Positions 46,024 through 55,643 are shown, counted from the stretch's first letter. The stretch is 64,000 bases of DNA from Rhodoferax sp. (GCA_024236015.1 JACKLK010000002.1:62001-126000); one strand, 5' to 3'. The notes: generated by a model from the sequence alone, not told the origin. Numbers and translations: made by a program.

Positions 46024-48094
46024 AGGCGGCGGGCGTCGTCGCCGTCGCCGCCGGGGGCTCCGCGGTGCGGGCGTGGCGCCGGCGCTCCGGGCGCTCGGGT
46101 GGCGGCTGGATGCGCAACGCGAGCAACACCTGGCATCCGCCCTGCACGTCGTCGCCGTTGTTGGCCACATCGAGTTGCGCGCCGATCTGCGCCGCGCGGT
46201 GCCCCATGTTGCGCAAGCCACGCTGGCTGCGCAGGGTGTCCCCTCGGGGCAGTCCGCGCCCGTCGTCGCGCGCGACGATGTGCAGCCAGGTCTGTTCGTT
46301 CTGCTGCACCAGCCGGGCCTGCACGTGCAGGTTGTGCGCCTGCGCATGCTTGACGACATTGGTCGCGGCCTCCTGCAGGATGCGCATGATCTGCAGCAGC
46401 ACATCGCTGTCGAGCTGCAGCCCGTCGATGCTGTCGTCCAGGTGCCAGTGCAGCTGCACGCCGGCGGCGCCGAGCCGGTTGTCCCAGCGGTTGCGCCAGG
46501 CGGCCAGCGCGGCGGACAGGTCGGACCCCATGTCGGCACTGTCCATCAGCATGCGCAGCTCGTCGATGCCGTCCTGCAGCGACTGCGCGATCTGGTCGCG
46601 GTTGAGCGCCTCGCGCTCGATGCCGCGCAGCGCGGTCATCAGCTGCGCGCCCAGGCCGTCGTGCATGTCGCGCAGCAGCCGCTCACGCTCGTGCAGCCGC
46701 GCCGACGACAGGGCCCCCGCCAACTCCGTCCTGCGCAGCTGCTGGTAGCTCTGCTCGAGCTCGGCCGACTTGCTGGCGATACGCTGCTCGAGTTCCAGGT
46801 TGCTGTTCTCGGCCCGGTTCAGCGTCTTGATGATGTAGTCGCCGGTGATCAGGGCATACACGAGCAGCACCACCGTGAAGCCCCAGAACAGGTAGCTCGG
46901 GCTGGACGGCGGGAGGGTGCCGAACACCAGCGCCATGTCGTGGGCCGCGCAGGCGATCAGGCCGGCATAGGCCCCGACGGTGGCGAGCCGGTACAGGCGC
47001 GGCAACGGGATGCGGTCCCGCCAGATCCACCAGATCGTGGCCAGCGACAGGCCCAGCGCCCACAGCTGGGCATAACCGCGCGCCAGCATCGCGCCACTGC
47101 CCATCCACGCGCTGAGCCCGATCGCGACGGCGCTGCTGGCCACCGCGAACACCAGTGCCATGCGGGGCCGGTGCCGCCAGTCGGCGGGAGCCCGCGCATC
47201 GGCGGCGCCGGCCCCGCCGGGTGCAAGCGTGGCCAGGGTTGCGGCGCACAAGGCCACGGCGGTCAGCAGGATGTTGAACGGGTTGAGTTGTTCGTACCAG
47301 ATCGGCGGCAGGTAGACGTTGCGATCGTAGTAGGCCAGTGCCCGCAAACTCCAGCTCACGCAGGCCAGCATCATCCACAGGAAGCCGAGGTCGTGGCGCC
47401 GCTGCAGCCACAGGATGCCGCCCAGCAGGGCCAGTACCAGCATCACGCCGGCGGCCGCGTCGGTGTACCCGACCACCCGTCCCATGTCGGCCACCGCCAT
47501 CGGCATCAGCGTATTGGTCGGGCCCAGTCCCAGCGGCACCAGGCCCGACGGGATGTAGGGCAGGGTCAGCAGTCGGATCTCGACCGTACGCGCCCCGCGA
47601 GGCAGGCCGATCAGGTTGGGAATGCGGCCATTGAAGACCGCGGCCTGTCCGGCGCGTGTGGCCGGTGCACCGCCGGCATCCGGCGCGGCCCGTACAAACA
47701 GGCGCCGGGTCAGCAGCGACTGCAGCGGCGTGCCATCCGCATGCACGACGAACGGTGCGCCCACCCGAAAGAATTCCAGCGCCGCACTCGTTGTTCCCGC
47801 ACAGGCCGACACGTCGACCAGGTAACGCAGCCGGACATGTTCGTTGCGCCAGGCCAGCGGCAGTGCGTCGGGCAGCGTCACGTTGCGGTCCTCGAGCACG
47901 ACGCCTTCGCGCGTGACGATGCGCCGCACCTCGGTGACTCTGTGCGCGCCGGCGCATTCGGCGCCAGGCGGCGAGGCTTCTTGCGCCCGGGCCGCCGGCA
48001 TGCCGGCGGCGATGGCGAGGAGTACCAGGCACACCAGCATCGACACCAGCGCTCGCGGCCAAGCGGCCATGGCGGCTCGGCGGCGGCGCATCAT
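46016..48094 (-). CDS. 7TM sensor histidine kinase (HisKA_3 type)
   Basis: The 692-aa product has a signal peptide, a periplasmic beta-rich sensor region (to about residue 210), roughly seven membrane helices (about 215-420) in the style of 7TMR-DISM sensors, and a coiled coil (NLELEQRIASKSAELEQ). The HisKA_3 dimerisation segment RERLLRDMHDGLGAQLMTA carries the phospho-His. The ATPase N box is LQEAATNVVKHAQ, with DDGRGLP following. This architecture pairs with NarL-type regulators, and the regulator is the convergent neighbour overlapping by 8 bp. The ligand is unknown. Confidence 0.9.
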   Translation of the reverse strand: MMRRRRAAMAAWPRALVSMLVCLVLLAIAAGMPAARAQEASPPGAECAGAHRVTEVRRIVTREGVVLEDRNVTLPDALPLAWRNEHVRLRYLVDVSACAGTTSAALEFFRVGAPFVVHADGTPLQSLLTRRLFVRAAPDAGGAPATRAGQAAVFNGRIPNLIGLPRGARTVEIRLLTLPYIPSGLVPLGLGPTNTLMPMAVADMGRVVGYTDAAAGVMLVLALLGGILWLQRRHDLGFLWMMLACVSWSLRALAYYDRNVYLPPIWYEQLNPFNILLTAVALCAATLATLAPGGAGAADARAPADWRHRPRMALVFAVASSAVAIGLSAWMGSGAMLARGYAQLWALGLSLATIWWIWRDRIPLPRLYRLATVGAYAGLIACAAHDMALVFGTLPPSSPSYLFWGFTVVLLVYALITGDYIIKTLNRAENSNLELEQRIASKSAELEQSYQQLRRTELAGALSSARLHERERLLRDMHDGLGAQLMTALRGIEREALNRDQIAQSLQDGIDELRMLMDSADMGSDLSAALAAWRNRWDNRLGAAGVQLHWHLDDSIDGLQLDSDVLLQIMRILQEAATNVVKHAQAHNLHVQARLVQQNEQTWLHIVARDDGRGLPRGDTLRSQRGLRNMGHRAAQIGAQLDVANNGDDVQGGCQVLLALRIQPPPERPERRRHARTAEPPAATATTPAAFS

Positions 48095-48184
48095 GCCAGT
48101 GGCGGCGCGGCCCGGTTCATGGGTGTCGGCGGAGCCGAACCCGGGCAGCCGCAGGTGCGTACACGGGCCTTCGCCGGCGTCGCA

Positions 48185-49609
48185 TCACAGCGCGAAGATC
48201 TTGCCCGGGTTCATGATGTTGTCCGGGTCCAGTGCGCGCTTGATCGTGCGCATCATGTCGACCGCGCCGTCGCCGGCCTCGGTGACCAGGAAGTCCATCT
48301 TGTGCAGGCCCACGCCGTGTTCGCCGGTGCAGGTGCCACCGAGCTTGAGCGCGCGCGAGACCAGCTGGTGGTTGAGCTGCTCGGCCGCCACCCGTTCCTC
48401 GGGCTTGTCCGGGTCGAGCAGGTAGCCGAAGTGGAAGTTGCCGTCGCCGACATGCCCGACCAGGAAATACGGAATGCCCGAGGCATCCGCCTCGGCCACC
48501 GAATCGAGCAGGCAGTCGGCCAGGCGCGAGATCGGCACGCAGGTGTCGGTGGAGATCACCTTGCAGCCGGGCTTGGACTGCACGGCCGCGAAATACGCGT
48601 TGTGCCGGGCCGTCCACAGCCGGGTGCGTTCTTCCGGCGTGCTGGCCCATTCGAAGGCGTTGCCGCCGAATTCGCTGGCGATCTCCTGCACCATCTCGGC
48701 CTGCTCCTGAACGCCGGTGGGCGAGCCGTGGAACTCCATCAGCAACATGGCCTCCTCGCGCAGCGAGAGCTTGGAATGCTTGTTGACCATGCGCACCGTG
48801 TTGTGGTCGATCAGCTCGACCCGCGCGATCGGGATACCCATCTGGATCACCTGGATCGTCGTGCGCACCGCAGCCTCGATGCTGGGGAACGAACAGACCG
48901 CCGCCGATACCGCCTCGGGCAGCGGGTAGATGCGCAGCGTGACCTCGGTGATCACGCCCAGCGTGCCTTCGCTGCCCACCATCAGGCGGGTGAGGTCGTA
49001 ACCGGCGGAAGACTTCTTGGCCCGGGTGCCGGTGCGGATCACCTGGCCACTGGCGGTGACCACTTCCAGGCCCAGCACGTTCTCGCGCATGGTGCCGTAA
49101 CGCACCGCGTTCGTGCCGCTGGCGCGGGTCGCGCTCATGCCGCCGATGGTGGCGTCCGCGCCCGGGTCGATCGGGAAGAACAGGCCGGTGCTCTTGATCT
49201 CTTCGTTGAGCTGCTTGCGCGTGACGCCGGGTTGCACCGTCACCGTGAGGTCTTCGGCGTTGACCGACAACACCTTGTTCATGCGGCCCAGGTCGATGCT
49301 GATGCCGCCCTGCACCGCGAGCAGGTGGCCTTCGAGCGAGGAGCCGACCCCGAACGGGATCACCGGCACCTTGTGCTGGGCGGCCAGCGCGACGGCCTCG
49401 GCCACCTCGGCGGTGTTCTCGGCGAACACCACGGCGGCCGGCGGCGGCGCATCGAAGGAGGACTCGTCACGCCCGTGCTGCTCGCGCACCACCAGTGCGG
49501 TGGAACAGCGTTCGGCAAAACGCGCCTTGAGCGCGTCGATCAGGGCCTGGGGGACGTCACGCTGCGCGATGGCAGGCAACAGGTGGTGGGTGTTGGCAGG
49601 TGCGTTCAT
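48185..49609 (-). CDS. FAD-linked oxidase, D-lactate dehydrogenase/GlcD-like
   Basis: I start at 49609 (474 aa); an upstream in-frame ATG at 49666 adds 19 basic residues unlike the family. The FAD-binding PCMH fold shows VPVIPFGVGSSLEGH, FFPIDPGADATIGGM and VGSEGTLGVITEVTLRIYPLP. The C-terminal FAD-oxidase domain has GHVGDGNFHF and CTGEHGVGLHKM, and ends MNPGKIFAL. These enzymes oxidise D-2-hydroxy acids (D-lactate, glycolate) and pass electrons to cytochrome or quinone. It is divergent from the OmpR-type regulator, with about 225 bp between the starts. Confidence 0.93.
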   Translation of the reverse strand: MNAPANTHHLLPAIAQRDVPQALIDALKARFAERCSTALVVREQHGRDESSFDAPPPAAVVFAENTAEVAEAVALAAQHKVPVIPFGVGSSLEGHLLAVQGGISIDLGRMNKVLSVNAEDLTVTVQPGVTRKQLNEEIKSTGLFFPIDPGADATIGGMSATRASGTNAVRYGTMRENVLGLEVVTASGQVIRTGTRAKKSSAGYDLTRLMVGSEGTLGVITEVTLRIYPLPEAVSAAVCSFPSIEAAVRTTIQVIQMGIPIARVELIDHNTVRMVNKHSKLSLREEAMLLMEFHGSPTGVQEQAEMVQEIASEFGGNAFEWASTPEERTRLWTARHNAYFAAVQSKPGCKVISTDTCVPISRLADCLLDSVAEADASGIPYFLVGHVGDGNFHFGYLLDPDKPEERVAAEQLNHQLVSRALKLGGTCTGEHGVGLHKMDFLVTEAGDGAVDMMRTIKRALDPDNIMNPGKIFAL

Positions 49610-49810
49610 CGTATGGCTCCGGTAGCGGCAGTCAAGTGTACGTCGCACGCGCACGCGTGTCCCCACGCGTGTCCCGGCCGGCCGGAATGGCAGAGGGTTC
49701 TGGTCGGCGCGATTTCAGTCGGGCCGCCTCGGCGCGCGGACGCTGGCGCAATAATGCGGTTGTCGGCGCCGACGCCTGTGGCGCTTCGTGCCGGCATAGG
49801 GGCGAACGAA

Positions 49811-49826
49811 CAAGCAAGCAAGCAAG
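49811..49826 (+). repeat. (CAAG)4 repeat before the OmpR-type regulator
   Basis: Four perfect CAAG units directly precede and partly form the AAGGAG ribosome site of the regulator gene at 49835. Two GAAC units lie just upstream. Copy-number change would alter leader length only, since the Shine-Dalgarno sequence is at the downstream edge. Confidence 0.6.
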
Positions 49827-49834
49827 GAGTCAAG

Positions 49835-50509
49835 GTGCGCGTTGCGGTACTCGAAGACGAAGCGGATCATGCGGCGCTGGTCACCCAGGCGCTGCACCAG
49901 GGCGGACATACCTGGGTGGTGTACGACTCCGGCGCGCGGTTCATCCAGGCCATGGTGCGCGAGACCTTCGATGTGATGGTGCTGGACTGGATGATGCCCG
50001 ACATGACCGGCCTGGAGGTGCTGGACTGGCTGCGCCAGCTCGAGAACCATACGCCGGTGATCTTCGTCACCAGCCGCGACGCCGAGGAAGACATCGTCCG
50101 GGCGCTGTCCCACGGCGCCGACGACTATCTGGTCAAGCCACCCCGCGCCGGCGAATTGCTGGCGCGGCTGCAGGCGCTCAAGCGGCGCGCCGACGGCCCT
50201 GGCGATGGCGCCGTGGTCGTCGGGCCCTACGAATTCGATCCATCCCAGTCGGTGGCGCGGCTGCACGGCGAGATCGTCGAGATGACGCAGCGCCAGTTCG
50301 AGCTGGCCGTGGTGCTGTTCCGCAACATCGGCCGCCTGTTGTCGCGCCAGTACCTGCTCGAGGCCGTCTGGGGCCTGAACGACGCGGTGCAGACCCGCAC
50401 GCTGGACATCCACATCAGCCAGTTGCGCAGCCTGCTGCAGCTGGCCGACAACGGCTGGCGCATCCAGTCCGTCTATGCCCATGGGTATCGGCTCGAAACG
50501 CTGGCCTGA
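49835..50509 (+). CDS. OmpR/PhoB-family response regulator
   Basis: The 224-aa product starts with GTG at 49835, five nt after AAGGAG. The receiver domain has E7/D8, D51 in VLDWMMPDMTG and K101 in DDYLVKPPRAGELL. The C-terminal winged helix shows EMTQRQFELAVVLFRN, LLSRQYLLEAVWG and TRTLDIHISQLRSLL. It heads a three-gene set with the LysM-FecR protein (start overlapping by 35 bp) and a CHASE2 histidine kinase, its likely partner. Confidence 0.93.
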   Translation: MRVAVLEDEADHAALVTQALHQGGHTWVVYDSGARFIQAMVRETFDVMVLDWMMPDMTGLEVLDWLRQLENHTPVIFVTSRDAEEDIVRALSHGADDYLVKPPRAGELLARLQALKRRADGPGDGAVVVGPYEFDPSQSVARLHGEIVEMTQRQFELAVVLFRNIGRLLSRQYLLEAVWGLNDAVQTRTLDIHISQLRSLLQLADNGWRIQSVYAHGYRLETLA

Positions 50510-52127
50510 GCGCCTGGCAGCCGGCGGCCTGCTGCTGGGGTTGCTGGCCGCCACGGCGCCGGTGCCGGGGCTGGCCGCTGACGACGCGCCCGCCACACTG
50601 GCGCTGACGCTTCGTCCCGGCGACACCCTGATCGGCATCGGCGAGCGTTACCTGGAGCAGCCCGGGCGCTGGGTCGACCTGGCGCGGCTCAACCGTATCC
50701 GTGATCCGCGTCGCCTGCGGCCGGGCGCGGCACTGCAGATTCCGCTCGACTGGATGCGGTGGCAGGCCCTGCCGGTCGAGGTGGTGCACGTGCATGGAGC
50801 CGTGCAGGGGCCCGGGGGGCCGCTGGCGCCCGGCATGCAGCTGAGCCAGGGCGATCGTTTCGACACCGGCGCCGACGGCATCCTGACGCTGCGTTTTGCC
50901 GGTGGCGCGACGGCCGTGTTCGCGCCGCAGACCCGGGCCGCGCTGGGCGCGTCGCGCGAGGCGCCACTGGGCGGCGTGCGCGCCACCCGCATCGACCTGG
51001 ACCAGGGTGCGGTCGAGACCACGGTGCAGCCGCTGGCAACGCCCGAATCGCGCTTCGACGTGAAGACACCGCGGGTCGTCACCGCGGTGCGCGGCACCCG
51101 GTTTCGCGTGGCGCAGGAACCATCGGCCAGCCGGCACGAGGTGCTCGAAGGGCGCGTCGCCGCGCAAGGCGCCGCGCCGCAGCCGGTCGAGATCGGCCAG
51201 GGATCCGGCCTGCGGGCCGAAGGTGGGCAACTCGGCGCGGTCGTGCCACTGCTGCCCCCGCCCGACCTGTCGGCGGTACCGGCGCGCATCGAACGCACCT
51301 CGCAGCTGCTGCAGGTGGCGCCGCTGCCCGGCGCCGTGGCCTGGCGCTGGCAGGTGGCCACCGACGGCGCGTTCGTGCAGCGCTTGCAGGATGTGCAGAC
51401 CCGCGAGCCCCGCTGGCTGCTGGCCGGCCTGCCCGATGGCGACTACCAGCTGCGGGTGCGGGCGGCCGACGCCCAGGCCATCGAAGGCAATGACGCGCAG
51501 ATGACGTTTGCCGTGCGTGCGCGGCCCGAAGCCCCGCTGCAACTGTCGCCGCCGGCCGGCGCCAGCGTGGTGTCCGGTACGGCGCTGCGCTGGACCCAGG
51601 TCGCCGGTGCGCCGGCCTACCGGCTGCAGGTGGCGCGTGATGCGCAGTTCAGCGACCTGGTGCTGGACCGCTCGGATCTGGCCACCGGCCACCTGGCGCC
51701 GGACCCCGCGCTGGCACCGGGCCTCTACCACTGGCGCCTGGCCACCCAGCGGCCGGACGGCAGCCACGGGCCGTTCGGGGATGCGTCCAGCTTCACCGTG
51801 CTCGAACCGAGCGCCGTCGCACCACCGCAACTGGGCACTGACGGCTTGCGCCTGGCCTGGTCCGGGCCGGCCGGGTTCCAGCACCAGGTGCAGGTCGCGC
51901 GCAGTCCCGATTTCGCGCAGCCCCTGCTGGACCGGCAGGTGCCCGGTGCCAGCCTGACATTGCCCGACCCGGCACCCGGCCGTTACCACGTGCGCACGCG
52001 CCTGGTGTTGCCCGATGGCAGCCAGGGTCCCTGGTCCTCCACCCAGCAATTCGACGTGCCGGCGCCACCGGAGCCGCCGTCCCACCCGTGGTACCTGCTG
52101 CTGCTGTTGCTGCTGCCGCTGCTGTGA
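50475..52127 (+). CDS. LysM-FecR domain protein with C-terminal membrane tail
   Basis: The 550-aa product has a signal peptide, a LysM-like peptidoglycan-binding segment (LRPGDTLIGIGERYL, about residues 46-92) and a FecR-type domain (about 100-215, with VKTPRVVTAVRGTRFRV). Two or three fibronectin-like segments follow (PAYRLQVARDAQFSD, LYHWRLAT). It ends in a hydrophobic tail, HPWYLLLLLLLPLL. FecR domains usually sense or relay envelope signals. Sandwiched between an OmpR-type regulator and a CHASE2 kinase, it is a probable periplasmic component of that pathway. The start overlaps the regulator; the ribosome site is weak, so an internal start is possible. Confidence 0.85.
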   Translation: MPMGIGSKRWPERLAAGGLLLGLLAATAPVPGLAADDAPATLALTLRPGDTLIGIGERYLEQPGRWVDLARLNRIRDPRRLRPGAALQIPLDWMRWQALPVEVVHVHGAVQGPGGPLAPGMQLSQGDRFDTGADGILTLRFAGGATAVFAPQTRAALGASREAPLGGVRATRIDLDQGAVETTVQPLATPESRFDVKTPRVVTAVRGTRFRVAQEPSASRHEVLEGRVAAQGAAPQPVEIGQGSGLRAEGGQLGAVVPLLPPPDLSAVPARIERTSQLLQVAPLPGAVAWRWQVATDGAFVQRLQDVQTREPRWLLAGLPDGDYQLRVRAADAQAIEGNDAQMTFAVRARPEAPLQLSPPAGASVVSGTALRWTQVAGAPAYRLQVARDAQFSDLVLDRSDLATGHLAPDPALAPGLYHWRLATQRPDGSHGPFGDASSFTVLEPSAVAPPQLGTDGLRLAWSGPAGFQHQVQVARSPDFAQPLLDRQVPGASLTLPDPAPGRYHVRTRLVLPDGSQGPWSSTQQFDVPAPPEPPSHPWYLLLLLLLPLL

Positions 52128-52194
52128 TCGCCGCCGTGCCGCGGGTGCCGCGCCCGTCGTGCAGCGACCGCACGGGCCTGGGCGCGCCGCAGCC

Positions 52195-54168
52195 ATGATG
52201 CAGCACACGGCCGCGGGCCGCCACCTGCGCGAATGGCTGCTGCTGGCGCTGGCGCTGCTGGTGTTCCTGGTGGCGGCGCAACGCGGCGCCTGGTTCGAAC
52301 GCGCGGACAACGCCTTGTACGACAGTGCCATGGCCTGGAGCGGCCGGCCGGCTCCGGCCGACATGCTGATCCTGGCGATCGACGAGGCCAGCCTGGCGCG
52401 GGTCGGGCGCTGGCCCTGGTCGCGCGAGGTGCTCGCGCAGGTGCTGGAGCAACTGGCGCAGGCCGGCTCGGGCCCGGTGCTGGTCGACGTGATCCTGGCG
52501 GAGCCGCAGCAACAGGACCCGCAGGCCGACGCGCGGCTGGCCGCCGCGATCGCCGCCCATGGGCGCGTGGTGCTGCCGGTCTTCATGCCACGGGCCGGTG
52601 CCCCGGCCGTGCGCCCGCTGCCGGCATTCGCCAGCGGGGCCCGGCTCGGACATGCGCAGGCGCTGGTCGACCGTGACGGCGTGACCCGGCGCTTCCTGGC
52701 GCGCGAGTCCGATGGAACGGTCACCTATGCCCACCTGGCGCTGGAGCTGCTGGCCGCCGGCGGCCATGATGGCGACGCGGCGCGGGCCGCGGCCGGTGCC
52801 CAGGAGCGGCTGGTGCCGCTCGCGGGACCGGCCGGGCATTTCGCGCGGCGGTCCGTGATCGATGTGCTCGACGGCACGCTGGCGAGCGGGCAACTGCGTG
52901 GCCGGACGGTGCTGATCGGCGCCACCGCCACCGGCCTGGGTGACACCGTGGTCACACCGCTGGCCGGTGTCAATGGCGCCATGCCCGGTGTCGAGTTCGT
53001 CGCCAACGTGTTCGATGCAGAACGTGCCGGCCTGATGCGTGCGGTGGCCGGCGCGGCATGGCAATGGGGCCTGGGCCTGCCGCTGGTGCTGGCCTACCTG
53101 GTGGCGCTGCTGCTGCTCACGCCCCGGCGCGCACTGCTGCTGACGGTGGCGCTGGTGCTGGGCCTGCCGCTGGCGGCCTGGCTTGCCATGCGGCTGGCCG
53201 GCTGGTGGTGGCCGCCGGCCACGGCGCTGGTCACCGTGCTGCTGGCCTATCCGCTGTGGAACTGGCGCCGGCTCGAATCGAGCCTGGCCACGATGACACG
53301 CGAGACGCAGCGCATCGCCGGCCTGCTGCATCCCGGCAACCGGGCCGGTACGCCGGCGCCGGACGGCGGACCGCATTTCCTGGACCCGGTCGAGAACCGG
53401 ATCGCCGCCATCACCCAGGCGGTCGACGACGTGGCCGATGCCTTGGCCGCCGACGGCGATGCCGGCCAGGCGCAGCAATACCGCGACGACATGATGCGCC
53501 ACCTGGCGCACGACCTGCGTTCGCCGCTGGTGTCCCTGCGTGCGCTGGCCAGCCAGTTGCGGGTCGGCAGCCCGGCCGAACACGCGGCGATGATTGCGCG
53601 CGTGGATGCCTGCGCACGCCGCTCGCTGGAGCTGACCGAACAGTTCCTGCTGATCGGCCGTGCCCAGGCGCTGGAGCGGCATCAGTTCGCCGAGGTCGAC
53701 CTGGTGCAGCTGCTGCACGCATGCGCCGACGACCTGTGGGAGGACGCGCAGTCGCTGGGCGGGCGCGTCGAGCGGCGTTGCGATGCCGACCTCGCGCTGG
53801 TGCTCGGCGACGAGCGGCTGCTGCGCCGCGCACTGCTCAACCTGGGCTGGAACGCGTTGCGCCATGGCCCGCGCGGCGGTACCGTGACCTTGTCCTTGCA
53901 GCTGCACGACGGCAGCTGCGAGATCGCCGTGCACGACCAGGGCAGCGGTTTTGCTCCGCAGGCGTTCGCCGCGCTGAGCCAGCGGTATGCCAGTGGCAAG
54001 GCCGGCGGCTCCGGCCATGGCCTGGGCCTGGCCCTGGTGCAGCTGGTGGCCCGGAAACACCAGGCCTCGATCGACGTGCAGCAGATCGCCGGCGGCGGCT
54101 TTCGCATCGCGATGCGCCTGCCGCTGGCCGCCGGTGCGCAAACGGCGGCGGCGCCGGGAGGACAATGA
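52195..54168 (+). CDS. CHASE2-domain sensor histidine kinase
   Basis: The 657-aa product (ATG 52195 or 52198) begins with a membrane helix, then a periplasmic CHASE2 domain: DMLILAIDEASLARVGRWPW, GPVLVDVILAEP, RRSVIDVLDG and GRTVLIGATATGLGD. Three further helices follow (about residues 285-355). The kinase core has HLAHDLRSPLVSLRALASQL (HisKA His), LNLGWNALRHGPRGG as N box and GSGHGLGLALVQL as G2 box. CHASE2 detects unknown periplasmic stimuli and is often found with FecR proteins. Its partner is likely the OmpR-type regulator two genes upstream. Confidence 0.93.
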   Translation: MMQHTAAGRHLREWLLLALALLVFLVAAQRGAWFERADNALYDSAMAWSGRPAPADMLILAIDEASLARVGRWPWSREVLAQVLEQLAQAGSGPVLVDVILAEPQQQDPQADARLAAAIAAHGRVVLPVFMPRAGAPAVRPLPAFASGARLGHAQALVDRDGVTRRFLARESDGTVTYAHLALELLAAGGHDGDAARAAAGAQERLVPLAGPAGHFARRSVIDVLDGTLASGQLRGRTVLIGATATGLGDTVVTPLAGVNGAMPGVEFVANVFDAERAGLMRAVAGAAWQWGLGLPLVLAYLVALLLLTPRRALLLTVALVLGLPLAAWLAMRLAGWWWPPATALVTVLLAYPLWNWRRLESSLATMTRETQRIAGLLHPGNRAGTPAPDGGPHFLDPVENRIAAITQAVDDVADALAADGDAGQAQQYRDDMMRHLAHDLRSPLVSLRALASQLRVGSPAEHAAMIARVDACARRSLELTEQFLLIGRAQALERHQFAEVDLVQLLHACADDLWEDAQSLGGRVERRCDADLALVLGDERLLRRALLNLGWNALRHGPRGGTVTLSLQLHDGSCEIAVHDQGSGFAPQAFAALSQRYASGKAGGSGHGLGLALVQLVARKHQASIDVQQIAGGGFRIAMRLPLAAGAQTAAAPGGQ

Positions 54169-54190
54169 GGGCCGACTGGAGGAACACAGC

Positions 54191-54778
54191 ATGGGCAAAC
54201 GCCTGACACAGATCGCCACCCGCACCGGCGATGACGGAACCACCGGCCTGGGCGACAACACCCGGGTCTCCAAAAGCGATTTGCGCGTGCATGCCATGGG
54301 CGACGTGGACGAACTCAATTCGCACATCGGCCTGCTGTTGTGCGAGGACATGCCCGCGGCCGTGCGCGAGCTGCTGGTCGAGATCCAGCACCAGCTGTTC
54401 AACCTGGGCGGCGAGTTGTCGATCCCGGGCTTCGAACTGCTCAAGCCCGATGCGGTGCTGGCGCTGGACCAGGCGCTGGCCGAGCACAACGCGGCCTTGC
54501 CCAAGCTGCAGGAGTTCATCCTGCCCGCCGGCACGCGGGCCGCGTCGCAGGCCCATGTCTGCCGCACCGTGGCGCGCCGCGCCGAGCGCGCGGTCATCGC
54601 GCTGCAGGGCCGCGAGGAACTCAAGCCCACGCCGCGCCAGTACCTGAACCGGCTCAGCGACCTGATGTTCGTGCTGGCGCGCGTGCTGAACCGCTACCGC
54701 GCCGACGGCACGGTTGGCGACGATGTGTACTGGAAAAGCGAGCGGCTGGCGCGCGGCGAGACGCCGGACGCAGCCTGA
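54191..54778 (+). CDS. Cob(I)yrinic acid a,c-diamide adenosyltransferase (PduO type)
   Basis: The 195-aa product transfers adenosine from ATP to cob(I)alamin to make coenzyme B12. It carries ATRTGDDGTTGLGDN (ATP site), HAMGDVDELNSHIGL, and YLNRLSDLMFVLARVLNR near the C-terminus, all typical of the PduO/MMAB trimeric family. GGAGGA precedes the ATG at 54191. It follows the CHASE2 kinase by 22 bp but is unrelated in function. Length is normal. Confidence 0.95.
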   Translation: MGKRLTQIATRTGDDGTTGLGDNTRVSKSDLRVHAMGDVDELNSHIGLLLCEDMPAAVRELLVEIQHQLFNLGGELSIPGFELLKPDAVLALDQALAEHNAALPKLQEFILPAGTRAASQAHVCRTVARRAERAVIALQGREELKPTPRQYLNRLSDLMFVLARVLNRYRADGTVGDDVYWKSERLARGETPDAA

Positions 54779-54823
54779 GGCGGGCTGCGGCGGGTCGGTG
54801 CGTGCGCCGGTCGGTGAACCGGG

Positions 54824-54845
54824 TGCCGGCCTTGCGCGGCCGGCA
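54824..54845. terminator. Hairpin between convergent genes
   Basis: TGCCGGCC-N6-GGCCGGCA forms an 8-bp perfect stem in the 75-bp gap between the adenosyltransferase and the convergent PPOX-type gene. It could stop transcription from both sides, although neither flank has a clear U-tract. Confidence 0.4.
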
Positions 54846-54853
54846 ACGGGCCG

Positions 54854-55483
54854 TCAATACAGCCGGTCGCGGTAACTCTCGTCCAGCCCGGCCTGTACCT
54901 GCTCGACCGAATCGCTGAGCCGGGCATGGTCGATGATGGCCTGGGCCAGCGTGGGCACGCCTTCGAGGTCGGGCCAGCCTTCGGGCCGCCACAGGTCCGA
55001 GCGCATCACGCACTTGGCGCAATGGAAGAACATGCGATGCACCGTCACCACGGTGGCGAGCTGCGGTTTCTTGCCGCGCACCGCCATTTTTTCCAGCAAC
55101 CAGTCGTCCTGCACGATACGGGCCGTGCCGCCGGCGCGCAGCGTCTCGGACTTGCCGGGAATCATGAACAGCAGGCCGACCTGCGGCCGTTCCAGCATGT
55201 TCAGGAAACTGTCGGCCAGCCGGTTGCCCAGCCGCTCGGGAATCGCCAGCGTGTGGTCGTCGAGCACCTGCACGAATCCGGCCGGATCGCCCTTGGGCGA
55301 GACGTCGACCTTGCCCTGCCCATCGGCCGTGGCCAGCAGCAGGAACGGGGACCTGGCGATGAAGCCGCGGCAATGGACGTCGATGTGGTCGATGACCTTG
55401 GACAGGACGCGCGGGCTGGGTTCGCCGAGCACGGCGCGCAACTGTTCACGGGTCGAGATGGTCTTGTCGAAGTTCGGGGCCAT
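54854..55483 (-). CDS. PPOX-type FMN-dependent flavoprotein (MSMEG_1061-like)
   Basis: The 209-aa product starts at 55483 (MAPNFDKTISTREQLRAVLG); a longer in-frame start at 55597 adds Arg/Pro-rich residues unlike the family. The split-barrel fold of pyridoxamine-phosphate-oxidase-like proteins is suggested by SPFLLLATADGQGKVDVSPK, GDPAGFVQVLDDHTLAIPER, NRLADSFLNML and PQVGLLFMIPGKSETLR. The C-terminal HCAKCVMRSDLW segment matches the MSMEG_1061 subfamily. It probably reduces a flavin-accessible substrate with F420 or FMN; the reaction is unknown. Confidence 0.85.
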   Translation of the reverse strand: MAPNFDKTISTREQLRAVLGEPSPRVLSKVIDHIDVHCRGFIARSPFLLLATADGQGKVDVSPKGDPAGFVQVLDDHTLAIPERLGNRLADSFLNMLERPQVGLLFMIPGKSETLRAGGTARIVQDDWLLEKMAVRGKKPQLATVVTVHRMFFHCAKCVMRSDLWRPEGWPDLEGVPTLAQAIIDHARLSDSVEQVQAGLDESYRDRLY

Positions 55484-55643
55484 GGTGCTTTCGCTGCGGT
55501 GGATGGGTCGCGGGGAGGGTCTCACGATACCGCGGTCGGGCGGGGGATGGCCAGCGATTCGCCGCGCACCATGTTTCCTGCCACGAAACCGCGGCACGCG
55601 AAGCCGGTGCGCACGGGCAACGGTCGCCCGGTGCGGCGACCCG

